DNA of 64,000 nucleotides from Clostridium sp. MSJ-8 (lineage in GTDB: Bacteria > Bacillota > Clostridia > Clostridiales > Clostridiaceae). The translations under genes were made by a program, and so were the position numbers. The notes under the pieces were generated by a model. That model searched no databases. It was not told the origin of the DNA and saw only the letters and a program-made list of their open reading frames with translations. Location of the stretch: contig NZ_JAHLQH010000036.1 in assembly GCF_018918325.1 (NCBI RefSeq), positions 102,370 to 166,369 of the forward strand. The letters run 5' to 3'. Of this stretch, positions 9,786 to 17,842 are shown piece after piece; within the stretch, counting starts at the first letter, position 1; the number at the start of each line of letters is the position of its first letter.

Positions 9786-10859
9786 ATGACAAAAGAATAT
9801 AATAGAGACATATATCATTTACATGACAAGAGCTACAAGGATTTATATTCTAAGAAAGAAATAGCAGCAGACTTATTTAAGAACATAATAAAGACCGAAT
9901 GGGCGCAGCATATAGATGCAGATAAATTAACTCTAGTGAATAAGTCCTATGTAACATCAGATTATGAGGAAACAGAATGTGATATAGTATATACAGCAGA
10001 GATAGAAGGAACTGAGATGATATTCTATATACTTTTAGAATTTCAATCAAGAGTAGATTATACTATGCCACTGAGGTTATTATTTTATATGACAGAGATA
10101 CTTAGAGAATATTCCAAGAATGCTAACCATAAGAAACATGATAGAACAATGAAAATACCAGCTGTAATACCAATAGTATTATATAATGGAGAAAAGGTAT
10201 GGGATGTTCCAAAAGAGTTTAGAAAGATAATATATAAAGAAAAATTATTTGGTGATGGATTAATTAATTTTACTTATGATATTATAGATGTAAATAATGA
10301 CTTAGATAAAGAAGAATTAATAAATAGTAATAATGTATCTTCTGCTATATTTCTGTTAGATCAGAAGATTGATGCAATAGAATTTCTAAATAGAATCCAG
10401 GCTATAGCACTGTTTTTTAGTGAATTAAGTGAAGTTGAAACCAAGGCATTAAAACATTGGATAAGAAATACAGTAGAGAATAGATTAGCAGAAGTAGCAA
10501 TAGATATATTGGAAGCTGATAGGGAGGATGTGGAACTTATGGTAGCAAATAATGCTTTTATACTAAAAGATATGAGAGAAAAATCTAAAGCAGAAGGCAA
10601 AATAGAAGGTAGAGAGGAAGGAATAAAAGAAGGTAGAATAGAAGGTAAAGCAGAGGGAAGAGCGGAAGGAATAAAAGAAGGGATAAAAGAAGGATTAAAA
10701 GAAGGATTAAAAGAAGGAATAAAAAAAGGGGTGAGAGAAGGAAAAATAGAATCAGCAATTAATTTGTTTGAATTAGGAGTGCCTATTGAGACGGTTATAA
10801 AAGCTACTGGTTTATCAGAAGAAGAAATAAAGAAAGCTCTTCAAAATAAAAATAGATAA
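9786..10859 (+). CDS. Rpn family recombination-promoting nuclease / PD-(D/E)XK putative transposase
   Basis: 357 residues. The N-terminal region has the PD-(D/E)XK nuclease core of the Rpn (YhgA-like, transposase_31) family: D66 in ECDIVY, then E85-x-Q87 in YILLEFQ, with the family block DYTMPLRLLFYM following. Rpn proteins in E. coli are DNA endonucleases that increase RecA-independent recombination. The C-terminal third (about residues 265-335) is a run of degenerate EGxxEG / KEGIKEG repeats, predicted charged helix and often variable in length in this family, ending in a short helical segment. The ATG follows AGGAGCAGGAAG. The gene sits between repeat cores C and D, in the same orientation as the repeat units. 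No transposon ends other than those repeats are visible. Confidence 0.9.
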   Translation: MTKEYNRDIYHLHDKSYKDLYSKKEIAADLFKNIIKTEWAQHIDADKLTLVNKSYVTSDYEETECDIVYTAEIEGTEMIFYILLEFQSRVDYTMPLRLLFYMTEILREYSKNANHKKHDRTMKIPAVIPIVLYNGEKVWDVPKEFRKIIYKEKLFGDGLINFTYDIIDVNNDLDKEELINSNNVSSAIFLLDQKIDAIEFLNRIQAIALFFSELSEVETKALKHWIRNTVENRLAEVAIDILEADREDVELMVANNAFILKDMREKSKAEGKIEGREEGIKEGRIEGKAEGRAEGIKEGIKEGLKEGLKEGIKKGVREGKIESAINLFELGVPIETVIKATGLSEEEIKKALQNKNR

Positions 10860-10865
10860 ATTCAT

Positions 10866-11093
10866 TTGATAGAAATTCTGAAGCCATAAGATACTTGCTG
10901 ACAATATGGATATAGTAGAAATCACCATAACGTTTGAATAATTAAAATATAATAAGCTTAGTGGAAGTAACCATTATTGTTAGGGTTAGAATTATAGGTA
11001 GATATAGAATAATATAACCATGATAAATTAAAGATTAGTATAAATAATATGGAACAATCAGGTTACTGAAACTAATGCTATTATATTTTAATT
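10866..11093 (+). repeat. Partial repeat unit directly after rpn (core D)
   Basis: Begins 7 nt after the rpn stop with AGAAATTCTGAAGCC and runs through the second half of the unit; core D is at 10940-11093. The first half of the unit is absent, so rpn occupies the place where it would stand. The end lies 12 nt from the stop of the convergent MATE gene and may serve both as a transcription end. Confidence 0.85.
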
Positions 11094-11105
11094 TGTCTCA
11101 CTATT

Positions 11106-12461
11106 TTAATTACTAATTCTAGTAACATCATTGAGCCATTTATAAGATTTAAATCTATAAAGCACTATTGGAATTTTAACAACTTCATCAGAAAGTAATA
11201 TTATGTATACTATAGGAACACTCCATTTTAAACAAAAGGCAGCTATAGCTCCTAACAGAATAGAAAAACACCACATAAATGTAGCATCTATAAACAATCC
11301 AAACTTGGTATCTCCACCAGCTCTAAAAATTCCTACAACCATTGTTGTATTAAATGATTGACACAATACAAAGTAAGACATTACAAACATCATAATACTT
11401 AAGTATCCCTTTGATAAGTCTGACAGATTCATACCATGTAAAGCAATAGGTCTAACAATAAGAACAATAATAGAGGCAGCGATACCTGTAATTATACTTA
11501 TTATTCCAAAAGAATGACCATATTCGTTAGCTTTTTTTAGATCATTTGCTCCAATAGCTTTACCTATCATTATGGCAGCAGCACTGGCAAATCCAAAAGA
11601 AACGACAGTTGCTAATTGTCTTGTAACTTGTGCAACTGAATTAGCGGCAGCAGCAGCACTACCTAGTTGTCCAATTATTGCTGCATTTACCGAAGTACCT
11701 AATCCCCATAATAATTCATTTATTGTGACTGGAATTGAATACTTAATAAAGTCTTTGAATAAAAGATGATTTACCTTAAATAAGTATTTAAATCTTACTT
11801 TTATATGCTTATTTCTAAAATGCGAATAGAATATAATAGCTATCACTTCAAATACTCTAGCCATTACAGTTGAAATTGCTGCACCTTGTACTCCAAGTGC
11901 AGGGAAAAATAACTTTCCATATATAAACATATAATTAAATATAATGTTGATAAGTAATGAAATAGAATATATAGCTGTGGATATTTTTACCTTTTCAACA
12001 CTACGCATAATATTCAAGTATACTAATGATATACTTGAAAAGATATATGAAAAACAAACAATTCTTAAATATTTACTACCTTCTACAATAACATCATTAT
12101 CAGAAGAAAATAGTGACATGAGTGTTTCTGGAATACAAAAAGTGATAATGGTAAAAGTTATAGAAACTATAAGCCCTAATCTTAAAGAAACTCCTAGGAT
12201 TTGTTCTATTGAATTTGTATCCTTTTTCCCCCAATATTGTGCAGTTAACACTGAGGCACCAGATGTTATACCGAAAAAAATAAGTGTCATAATAAAATTG
12301 ATTTGACCGCCTAGAGAAGCACCTGATAATGCAGTTTCATTTAAGTTACCTAACATAATAACATCAGCTGAAGTTACTCCTACATTAATAAGATTTTGAA
12401 GAGATAGAGGAATAACTAATGCTAAAGCCATCTTTAAAAAATTTTTGTTTATTTTATTCAT
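11106..12461 (-). CDS. MATE family efflux transporter
   Basis: 451 residues with 12 predicted membrane segments in two similar halves, as expected for Na+- or H+-driven multidrug and toxin extrusion proteins. The first segments contain ALVIPLSLQNLINVGVTSADVIMLG, broken here by the usual gaps of the family, and the second half opens with FIKYSIPVTINELLWGLG. It begins MNKINKNFLK; on the reverse strand the ATG is preceded by GAGG. The gene is transcribed toward the rpn locus and away from the L,D-transpeptidase gene. The exported compound cannot be inferred. Confidence 0.93.
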   Translation of the reverse strand: MNKINKNFLKMALALVIPLSLQNLINVGVTSADVIMLGNLNETALSGASLGGQINFIMTLIFFGITSGASVLTAQYWGKKDTNSIEQILGVSLRLGLIVSITFTIITFCIPETLMSLFSSDNDVIVEGSKYLRIVCFSYIFSSISLVYLNIMRSVEKVKISTAIYSISLLINIIFNYMFIYGKLFFPALGVQGAAISTVMARVFEVIAIIFYSHFRNKHIKVRFKYLFKVNHLLFKDFIKYSIPVTINELLWGLGTSVNAAIIGQLGSAAAAANSVAQVTRQLATVVSFGFASAAAIMIGKAIGANDLKKANEYGHSFGIISIITGIAASIIVLIVRPIALHGMNLSDLSKGYLSIMMFVMSYFVLCQSFNTTMVVGIFRAGGDTKFGLFIDATFMWCFSILLGAIAAFCLKWSVPIVYIILLSDEVVKIPIVLYRFKSYKWLNDVTRISN

Positions 12462-12565
12462 AAAAATATACCTCGTCTATGTAGTTGATTACCATATCTT
12501 ATAATAGCAAAGACAAAAAAAGTAATCAACTATAAGAATTTTATGGTAAAAATTTACAATTGTGT

Positions 12566-12571
12566 TATAAT
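12566..12571 (+). promoter_or_regulatory. Extended -10 element upstream of the L,D-transpeptidase gene
   Basis: TGTTATAAT, an extended -10 with no convincing -35. It would start transcription only about 14 nt before the ATG at 12592, so the 5' leader would be very short. Confidence 0.35.
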
Positions 12572-12591
12572 TGTATGGGGAGGGAAAGGAT

Positions 12592-13962
12592 ATGAAGGGT
12601 ATAAAAAGAAAAAAGGGCTTGAAAGGATTGATAATAACCTTTATTACAATTTTATTTATGTATGGAGCAATATCTCTATATTTTATGGATCGATTCTATT
12701 TTGGTTCAGAAGTAAATAATATAAGTGTTGCTGGAAAAACTATAGAAGAAGCACAAGATACAATAGATGGAGAGTTAGAAAAATATACATTGAAGATAAT
12801 TGAGAGAAATAATAAAAGCGATATTATCAATGGTCAGGATATTTTATTAATAAGTAATTCCAATAATAGTATAGATAAAATAAAAGAGGAACAAAAGTCT
12901 TATAAGTGGATATCTTCATTATTTAAAAATCATTCTTCGGAAGTATTTGATTTAATAAGTTATGATGAATCTAAACTAGATGAAGTTATTGAAGGATTAA
13001 ATTGCTTTAAAGAGGAGAATATAATCAATTATGAGAATCCAAGTTATGAATATGTTAATGGAGAATATAAGATCATAGATGAGGTAAAGGGAGCAGTAGT
13101 AAATAAAGAAAAATTAAAAAAAGCAATAAAAGAAGCCATAAATAAGGGGAAAAATGAAGTTAATATTGAAAAATGTTATGATGGTCCAAAGTACAATAAG
13201 AATTCAAAGCAAGTTATAAAGACTAGAGATGAATTAAATAGATATGTATCATCAAATATTACAATAAAAAAAGGCGATAAAGAGATGAATATCAATTCAG
13301 ATATTATAAAAGATTGGCTTAGTGTAGATGAGAACCTAAATGTAATTATAGATAAAGAAAAAATAGCGGAATATGTATTTTCTATTTCAGATTGTTTTAA
13401 TACAGTTGGTAAAGCAAGAGAATTTAAAAATTCTTATGGAAATATAATTCAAGTGTCTGGTGGAACTTATGGATGGTTAATAGACAAAGAAGAAGAAACT
13501 GATCAGATTATAAGTTATATAAAAGAAGGGAAAAAACAAGAAGTAGAACCTGCATTTTATCAGAAAGCATTAAGTTATGAAGGAAATGATATAGGAAATA
13601 CCTATGTGGAGATAAGTTTAGCTAATCAGCACTTATGGTTTTATAAAGATGGAACTCTTATTGTGGAAGGTGATGTGGTGACTGGTAATGTAGCTAATAA
13701 TTGTGCTACACCAGCTGGAGTGTATTTCTTGGCATACAAAGAGAGAAATGCTGTGCTTAGAGGAGAAGGGTATGAATCCAATGTATCATTTTGGATGCCT
13801 TTTAATAACGGAATTGGCATACATGATGCAACATGGAGAGGTGCATTTGGAGGACAGATATATATGAATGGAGGATCTCATGGATGTGTTAATGCTCCAT
13901 ATAACTTAGCTAATACTATATTTAATAATATAGAAGCAGGAATGCCTATTATTTGCTATTAA
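12592..13962 (+). CDS. L,D-transpeptidase (YkuD domain) with peptidoglycan-binding-like region
   Basis: Start placed at the ATG at 12592, 8 nt after GGGGAGG; a TTG at 12571 is unlikely. 456 residues. A basic N-terminus is followed by one membrane segment (about residues 8-30), then an extracytoplasmic region of VanW/PG_binding_4 type (EVNNISVAGKTIEEA near 45), repeated once more before the catalytic domain. The YkuD domain begins near residue 340 (YVEISLANQHLWFY) and ends in GGSHGCVNAP, with the catalytic Cys at 432 and its His nearby. It would make 3-3 cross-links in peptidoglycan outside the membrane. It is a single-gene unit, with a hairpin after it. Confidence 0.92.
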   Translation: MKGIKRKKGLKGLIITFITILFMYGAISLYFMDRFYFGSEVNNISVAGKTIEEAQDTIDGELEKYTLKIIERNNKSDIINGQDILLISNSNNSIDKIKEEQKSYKWISSLFKNHSSEVFDLISYDESKLDEVIEGLNCFKEENIINYENPSYEYVNGEYKIIDEVKGAVVNKEKLKKAIKEAINKGKNEVNIEKCYDGPKYNKNSKQVIKTRDELNRYVSSNITIKKGDKEMNINSDIIKDWLSVDENLNVIIDKEKIAEYVFSISDCFNTVGKAREFKNSYGNIIQVSGGTYGWLIDKEEETDQIISYIKEGKKQEVEPAFYQKALSYEGNDIGNTYVEISLANQHLWFYKDGTLIVEGDVVTGNVANNCATPAGVYFLAYKERNAVLRGEGYESNVSFWMPFNNGIGIHDATWRGAFGGQIYMNGGSHGCVNAPYNLANTIFNNIEAGMPIICY

Positions 13963-13976
13963 AATGTATGTAATGT

Positions 13977-14030
13977 ATAATTATTGTGTTTTGGCTCAAG
14001 CTAAGTATTGCTTAGCTTGGTAATAATTAT
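13977..14030 (+). terminator. Two-part hairpin after the L,D-transpeptidase gene
   Basis: Inner CAAGCTAAG/CTTAGCTTG and outer ATAATTATT/AATAATTAT. There is no long T run, so it may be a weak terminator or mRNA-stabilising hairpin. Confidence 0.5.
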
Positions 14031-14051
14031 ATTTAATAAGAAGGTTTTACA

Positions 14052-14969
14052 ATGGATGAGAAATTTTATAAGAAGAACAGTAATATATTTATTCTAGCGG
14101 TTATAGCATGTTTATTGTGGGGAAGTGCGTATCCTTCTATTAAGATAGGATATAAATTATTTTCTATAGAAGCAGGAGATGTGTATTCTAAACTAGTTTT
14201 TGCAGGATATAGATTTTTTATAGCAGGGCTTATAGTGATTATTTATAAGATTATTAGAGATAAAAAGGCTTTTAAGTTAAATAAAAAAGCTATATTACAA
14301 TTAATAATTTTGGGAATAATTCAAACAAGTCTTCAATACACATTTTTTTATATTGGATTGGCGTATACAACTGGTGTAAGTGGATCAGTTATAAATGGTA
14401 CTGGAACGTTTTTTAGTATAATATTTGCTCATTTTATATATAAGAATGACAAAATTACTAAAGGTAAGATTATAGGTTGTATTATGGGATTTATAGGTGT
14501 GTTATTAGTTAGTTTAGAAGGGGGCAATACAGCTATTAGTAATAAAATATTAATAGGAGATATATGCGTTTTATTATCTACCATAATGGCTTCTATTGCT
14601 AATATATACAGTAAGAAAGTAGCTCAAGATATTGATCCAGCTATAGTTACAGGATTTCAATTATCTATAGGTGGCATTATTCTTCTTGTTACAGGATATG
14701 TTTTTGGTGGAAAATTAATAATATATTCTATTAGTTCAATAGTACTTCTTATATATATGGCACTTATTTCATCAGTTGCTTTTTTAGTGTGGACTCAATT
14801 ATTAAAGTATAACAAAGTTAGTAAAATTGCATTATTTAACTTTTTGATTCCTGTATTTGGAACAATATTATCTGGAATATTTTTAGGTGAGAATATTTTT
14901 AGAATTAATGTATTATTGGCAATTATATTAGTTTCATTTGGAATTGCTCTAGCTAATATAGAAAAATAA
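14052..14969 (+). CDS. EamA/DMT superfamily transporter
   Basis: 305 residues with ten predicted membrane segments in two EamA repeats. The first repeat opens with LAVIACLLWGSAYPSIKIG and the second with ILIGDICVLLSTIMASIANIYSKK (here shortened), the usual marks of RhaT/YdcZ-type drug/metabolite transporters. Substrate unknown; members export amino acids, purines and other metabolites. The ATG follows AAGAAGG with 6 nt spacing. It stands just before the SCIFF gene but has its own leader, and a promoter-like sequence separates the two, so a link with peptide export is not supported by sequence alone. Confidence 0.88.
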   Translation: MDEKFYKKNSNIFILAVIACLLWGSAYPSIKIGYKLFSIEAGDVYSKLVFAGYRFFIAGLIVIIYKIIRDKKAFKLNKKAILQLIILGIIQTSLQYTFFYIGLAYTTGVSGSVINGTGTFFSIIFAHFIYKNDKITKGKIIGCIMGFIGVLLVSLEGGNTAISNKILIGDICVLLSTIMASIANIYSKKVAQDIDPAIVTGFQLSIGGIILLVTGYVFGGKLIIYSISSIVLLIYMALISSVAFLVWTQLLKYNKVSKIALFNFLIPVFGTILSGIFLGENIFRINVLLAIILVSFGIALANIEK

Positions 14970-14980
14970 TATTAATAAAT

Positions 14981-14992
14981 TTGTTATAACAA
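14981..14992. promoter_or_regulatory. 12-bp perfect palindrome upstream of the SCIFF promoter
   Basis: TTGTTATAACAA, directly before the likely -35 region (TTATCA at 14993). Position and symmetry suggest an operator, but it is AT-rich and could be chance. Confidence 0.35.
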
Positions 14993-15022
14993 TTATCAAT
15001 TGAAAAAGATATGTGTTATAAT
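14993..15022 (+). promoter_or_regulatory. Predicted promoter of the SCIFF gene
   Basis: TTATCA at 14993-14998, 18-bp spacer, TATAAT at 15017-15022 with an extended TG (TGTTATAAT). It is about 30 nt before the start codon. Confidence 0.55.
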
Positions 15023-15052
15023 GTTTAAGAAAAAAGGTAAGATGGAGGTGTC

Positions 15053-15196
15053 ATGATGAAACATATTAAAACAGTTAACAAGACTAATATAAAAAACAGC
15101 TTATGTAAACCTGGTTGTAAAGAATGTGCTAATTCTTGTCAATCAGCTTGCAAGACATCTTGTACAGTCGCAAACTTAGAGTGCGAAAACAACTAA
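15053..15196 (+). CDS. SCIFF ranthipeptide precursor (six cysteines in forty-five)
   Basis: 47 residues when started at the first of two adjacent ATGs (15053 or 15056), just after GGAGGTG. The leader MKHIKTVNK matches the conserved start of SCIFF peptides. The C-terminal part has cysteines at 18, 22, 25, 29, 33, 37 and 44, with the hallmark CQSACKTSCTV. The last six are the SCIFF set; Cys18 is an additional one. Family members, such as the C. thermocellum CteA peptide, are modified by a radical SAM enzyme that links Cys sulfur to non-alpha carbons of acceptor residues, often the Thr of KTSCT. The role of the mature peptide is unknown, though it is nearly universal in Clostridia. A terminator follows, then the maturase. 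Confidence 0.95.
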   Translation: MMKHIKTVNKTNIKNSLCKPGCKECANSCQSACKTSCTVANLECENN

Positions 15197-15201
15197 TTAT
15201 T

Positions 15202-15231
15202 AAAGGCAGTACTTAAAAATACTGCCTTTTT
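15202..15231 (+). terminator. Terminator between SCIFF precursor and maturase
   Basis: AAAGGCAGTA/TACTGCCTTT stem with a T run, 6 nt after the SCIFF stop. It should make most transcripts end after the precursor, with maturase expression from read-through or a weak promoter. Confidence 0.88.
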
Positions 15232-15270
15232 AAGAAACTAATAATTTTGAAGGGCAGGTCCGTATATATA

Positions 15271-16632
15271 ATGGCATTAATTCATAAATTTAAACAGGGA
15301 AATGATTATTTTGTATTAGATGTTAATTCTGGAGCAGTTCATGTAATTGATGAATTGGTTTATGACATATTAGATGATGAGAGATTAGAATCCAAAGAAA
15401 AAGTTATATCTAGATTACAAGAAAAATATGCATCAAGAGACATAGAAGAGGCTTATGATGAAATAAAAGAATTAGCAGATGAAGAGATACTATATTCAGG
15501 AGATAGATATGAAGAAATAGCTCATTCATCAATGGATGATAGAGATTACATAAAGGCTATATGCTTAAATATAATTCATGGATGTAATTTAAGATGTAAA
15601 TATTGTTTTGCAGATGAAGGCGAATATAATGGACATAAAGGTGTTATGTCTGTTGATACAGCAAAGAAAGCTATAGATTATGTAATAAAGAGGAGTGGTC
15701 CTAGAAAAAACATAGAGATAGATTTATTTGGTGGAGAACCAACTATGATAATGGACACTGTAAAAGAGATAATACAATATGCTAGAGATAATGAAGCTAA
15801 ATGGAAGAAGAATATTAGATTCACTATGACTACTAATGCTACTCTTTTAACAGATGAGATGATGGATTACATGGATAAAGAGATGGGTAACATAATATTA
15901 TCATTAGATGGAAGAAAAGAAGTAAATGATAAGGTTAGAATAAAAGTAGATGGAAGTGGATCATATGATGATATCCTACCTAATATCAAAAAGATGATAT
16001 CTAAGAGAACTAAAGGCAAGACATATTATGTAAGAGGTACATTCACTAGAGAAAATACAGATTTCTATAATGATGTTGTTGCTATGCTTAATGAAGGATT
16101 TAGAGAAATATCTATAGAACCAGTTGTACTTGAAGATGGACATCCGTTAGCTTTGAGAGAAGAAGATTTGCCTACTATTTTTGATAATTATGACAAGTTA
16201 TATAACGAAATGTTAAGAAGAAAGAAGGAAGGAGACGAATTCACTTTCTATCATTTTAATATAGATATACAAGGAGGACCTTGTGTATATAAGAGAATTT
16301 CTGGTTGTGGAGCTGGATTTGAATATGTAGCTATTACGCCACAAGGAGAAGTTTATCCTTGTCATCAATTTGTTGGAAGAGAAGAATATAAATTAGGTTC
16401 AGTATATGATGATACTTTTGATAAGGAATTAAGTAAAAAATTCAAGAAGGCTCATATATACAATAAACCAAAATGTAAGGAATGTTGGGCTAGATTCTAT
16501 TGTAGTGGAGGATGTCAGGCTAACAATGTTAACTTCAATGGAGATATGACTATACCATATGAAGTTGGTTGTAAAATGCAAAAGAAGAGAATAGAGTGTG
16601 CGATTGCATTAAAAGCAGCAGACGTTGAGTAA
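15271..16632 (+). CDS. SCIFF radical SAM maturase (CteB-type, SPASM domain)
   Basis: Started at the ATG at 15271, giving MALIHKFKQG as in other SCIFF maturases; a TTG at 15247 is less likely. 453 residues. The N-terminal about 85 residues form the peptide-binding (RRE-like) region with DVNSGAVHVID. The radical SAM cluster is C105-x3-C109-x2-C112, followed by FGGEPT. The SPASM region has CGAGFEY, then CHQF, and CKECWARFYCSGGC, providing ligands for two auxiliary 4Fe-4S clusters. It installs thioether links in the SCIFF peptide. The stop is followed closely by the M16 peptidase gene (28 nt to its ATG). Confidence 0.96.
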   Translation: MALIHKFKQGNDYFVLDVNSGAVHVIDELVYDILDDERLESKEKVISRLQEKYASRDIEEAYDEIKELADEEILYSGDRYEEIAHSSMDDRDYIKAICLNIIHGCNLRCKYCFADEGEYNGHKGVMSVDTAKKAIDYVIKRSGPRKNIEIDLFGGEPTMIMDTVKEIIQYARDNEAKWKKNIRFTMTTNATLLTDEMMDYMDKEMGNIILSLDGRKEVNDKVRIKVDGSGSYDDILPNIKKMISKRTKGKTYYVRGTFTRENTDFYNDVVAMLNEGFREISIEPVVLEDGHPLALREEDLPTIFDNYDKLYNEMLRRKKEGDEFTFYHFNIDIQGGPCVYKRISGCGAGFEYVAITPQGEVYPCHQFVGREEYKLGSVYDDTFDKELSKKFKKAHIYNKPKCKECWARFYCSGGCQANNVNFNGDMTIPYEVGCKMQKKRIECAIALKAADVE

Positions 16633-16660
16633 TAATTTTCTAAAAGAGGTTGATAAGTAT

Positions 16661-17836
16661 ATGAAAAGCACAACATTAGATAATGGCATGAAACTAATAT
16701 ATGAGAAGAGGAATTCTAATCTATCTTCTATATGTTTAGCATTAGAAGCAGGTGCAGTTATGGAAGATTCTATATATGGTGTAGCACATGCAGTAGAACA
16801 TCTAGTATATAAAGGAACTATAACAAGAACTGAGGATGATATTAATGAAAAATTAGATAATATATTTGCTTTTCAGAATGCAATGACTAATTATCCTTAT
16901 GTAATATATTATGGTTCTCTATTAAGTGAAGATATAGAAGAAGGAATAGAATTATTCGCTGATATACTTATTAATCCTACTTTTACAGAAGAAGCATTTT
17001 GTGAAGAAATGAAGGTTGTTGTACAAGAACTACAAGAATGGGATTCTGATTTAGAGCAATATTGTGAAGATAAATTATTTCTTAATGCAATAAATAATCG
17101 ATTGAAATATCCTATAATAGGGAAAAAAACAACTATACATAATATAAAAAATAAAGATGTAATAGAATTTTATAATAAGTTATATAATCCTGAAAATGCA
17201 GTTATATCAGTAGTTACTGATAGAGATGAAGAAGATGTAATAGATATAGTAAATAGACATTTTTCTATATGGAGTAAGAAAGAAAATACAAATAAAAAAG
17301 AGAATCCTAAAGAAATAAAATTAGGAATATATACAGATGTAAAACATGGAAGTAACACTTCTAGAGTTGAAATAATAAGTGATATAAGTAACCTATCAGT
17401 AGAAGAAGTAGGTATTCTATATATATTTAATGAGTATTATGGAAAAGGAGTTAATTCCTATATATTTAATGAATTAAGAACTAAAAGGTCTCTAGTATAT
17501 GATGTATTAACTAGTATTAATTATGAGAAACATATAGGGCTATATAAGATATTCTTTAATACAGAAGAAAAAAATATTGATGAAGCTATAGAAGTTATAA
17601 GGAATATAGATAGAATAAATTATAATTCAATTGATATAAATAAGATGATGAAACAATATAAATTAAAGAAATTGTTTAAAGAAGATCAAGGAATAGTTTT
17701 GGCAAAAGAATTAGCCATAAATAGTATATTAGGTAAGGAATATATTATTCCACAAGATATAACTATAGATGATATTAAGAATGTAGTGTCAAAGGTTTTT
17801 GGTAATATTGCGATACAAATAATTAAAGGGGAATAG
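16661..17836 (+). CDS. M16 family zinc peptidase, candidate SCIFF-processing protease
   Basis: 391 residues from the ATG at 16661, which follows AGAGGT; an earlier TTG at 16625 would overlap the maturase. The inverted zinc motif HxxEH is HAVEH at residues 43-47, with the downstream glutamate expected in EEMKVVVQELQEW. A second M16-like half (from about 210, KHGSNTSRVEI) lacks a zinc motif, as is usual. M16B peptidases such as those of PQQ and other RiPP systems often cut leaders from modified peptides. Its position directly after the SCIFF maturase supports that role here, but this is inference. There is no signal peptide, so it is cytoplasmic. Confidence 0.88.
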   Translation: MKSTTLDNGMKLIYEKRNSNLSSICLALEAGAVMEDSIYGVAHAVEHLVYKGTITRTEDDINEKLDNIFAFQNAMTNYPYVIYYGSLLSEDIEEGIELFADILINPTFTEEAFCEEMKVVVQELQEWDSDLEQYCEDKLFLNAINNRLKYPIIGKKTTIHNIKNKDVIEFYNKLYNPENAVISVVTDRDEEDVIDIVNRHFSIWSKKENTNKKENPKEIKLGIYTDVKHGSNTSRVEIISDISNLSVEEVGILYIFNEYYGKGVNSYIFNELRTKRSLVYDVLTSINYEKHIGLYKIFFNTEEKNIDEAIEVIRNIDRINYNSIDINKMMKQYKLKKLFKEDQGIVLAKELAINSILGKEYIIPQDITIDDIKNVVSKVFGNIAIQIIKGE

Positions 17837-17842
17837 AAGAAG

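Noticed and set aside
9755..9802. Short leader reading frame (15 codons) overlapping the rpn start
   Set aside because: It has no ribosome binding site of its own and its end only covers the rpn binding site by chance.
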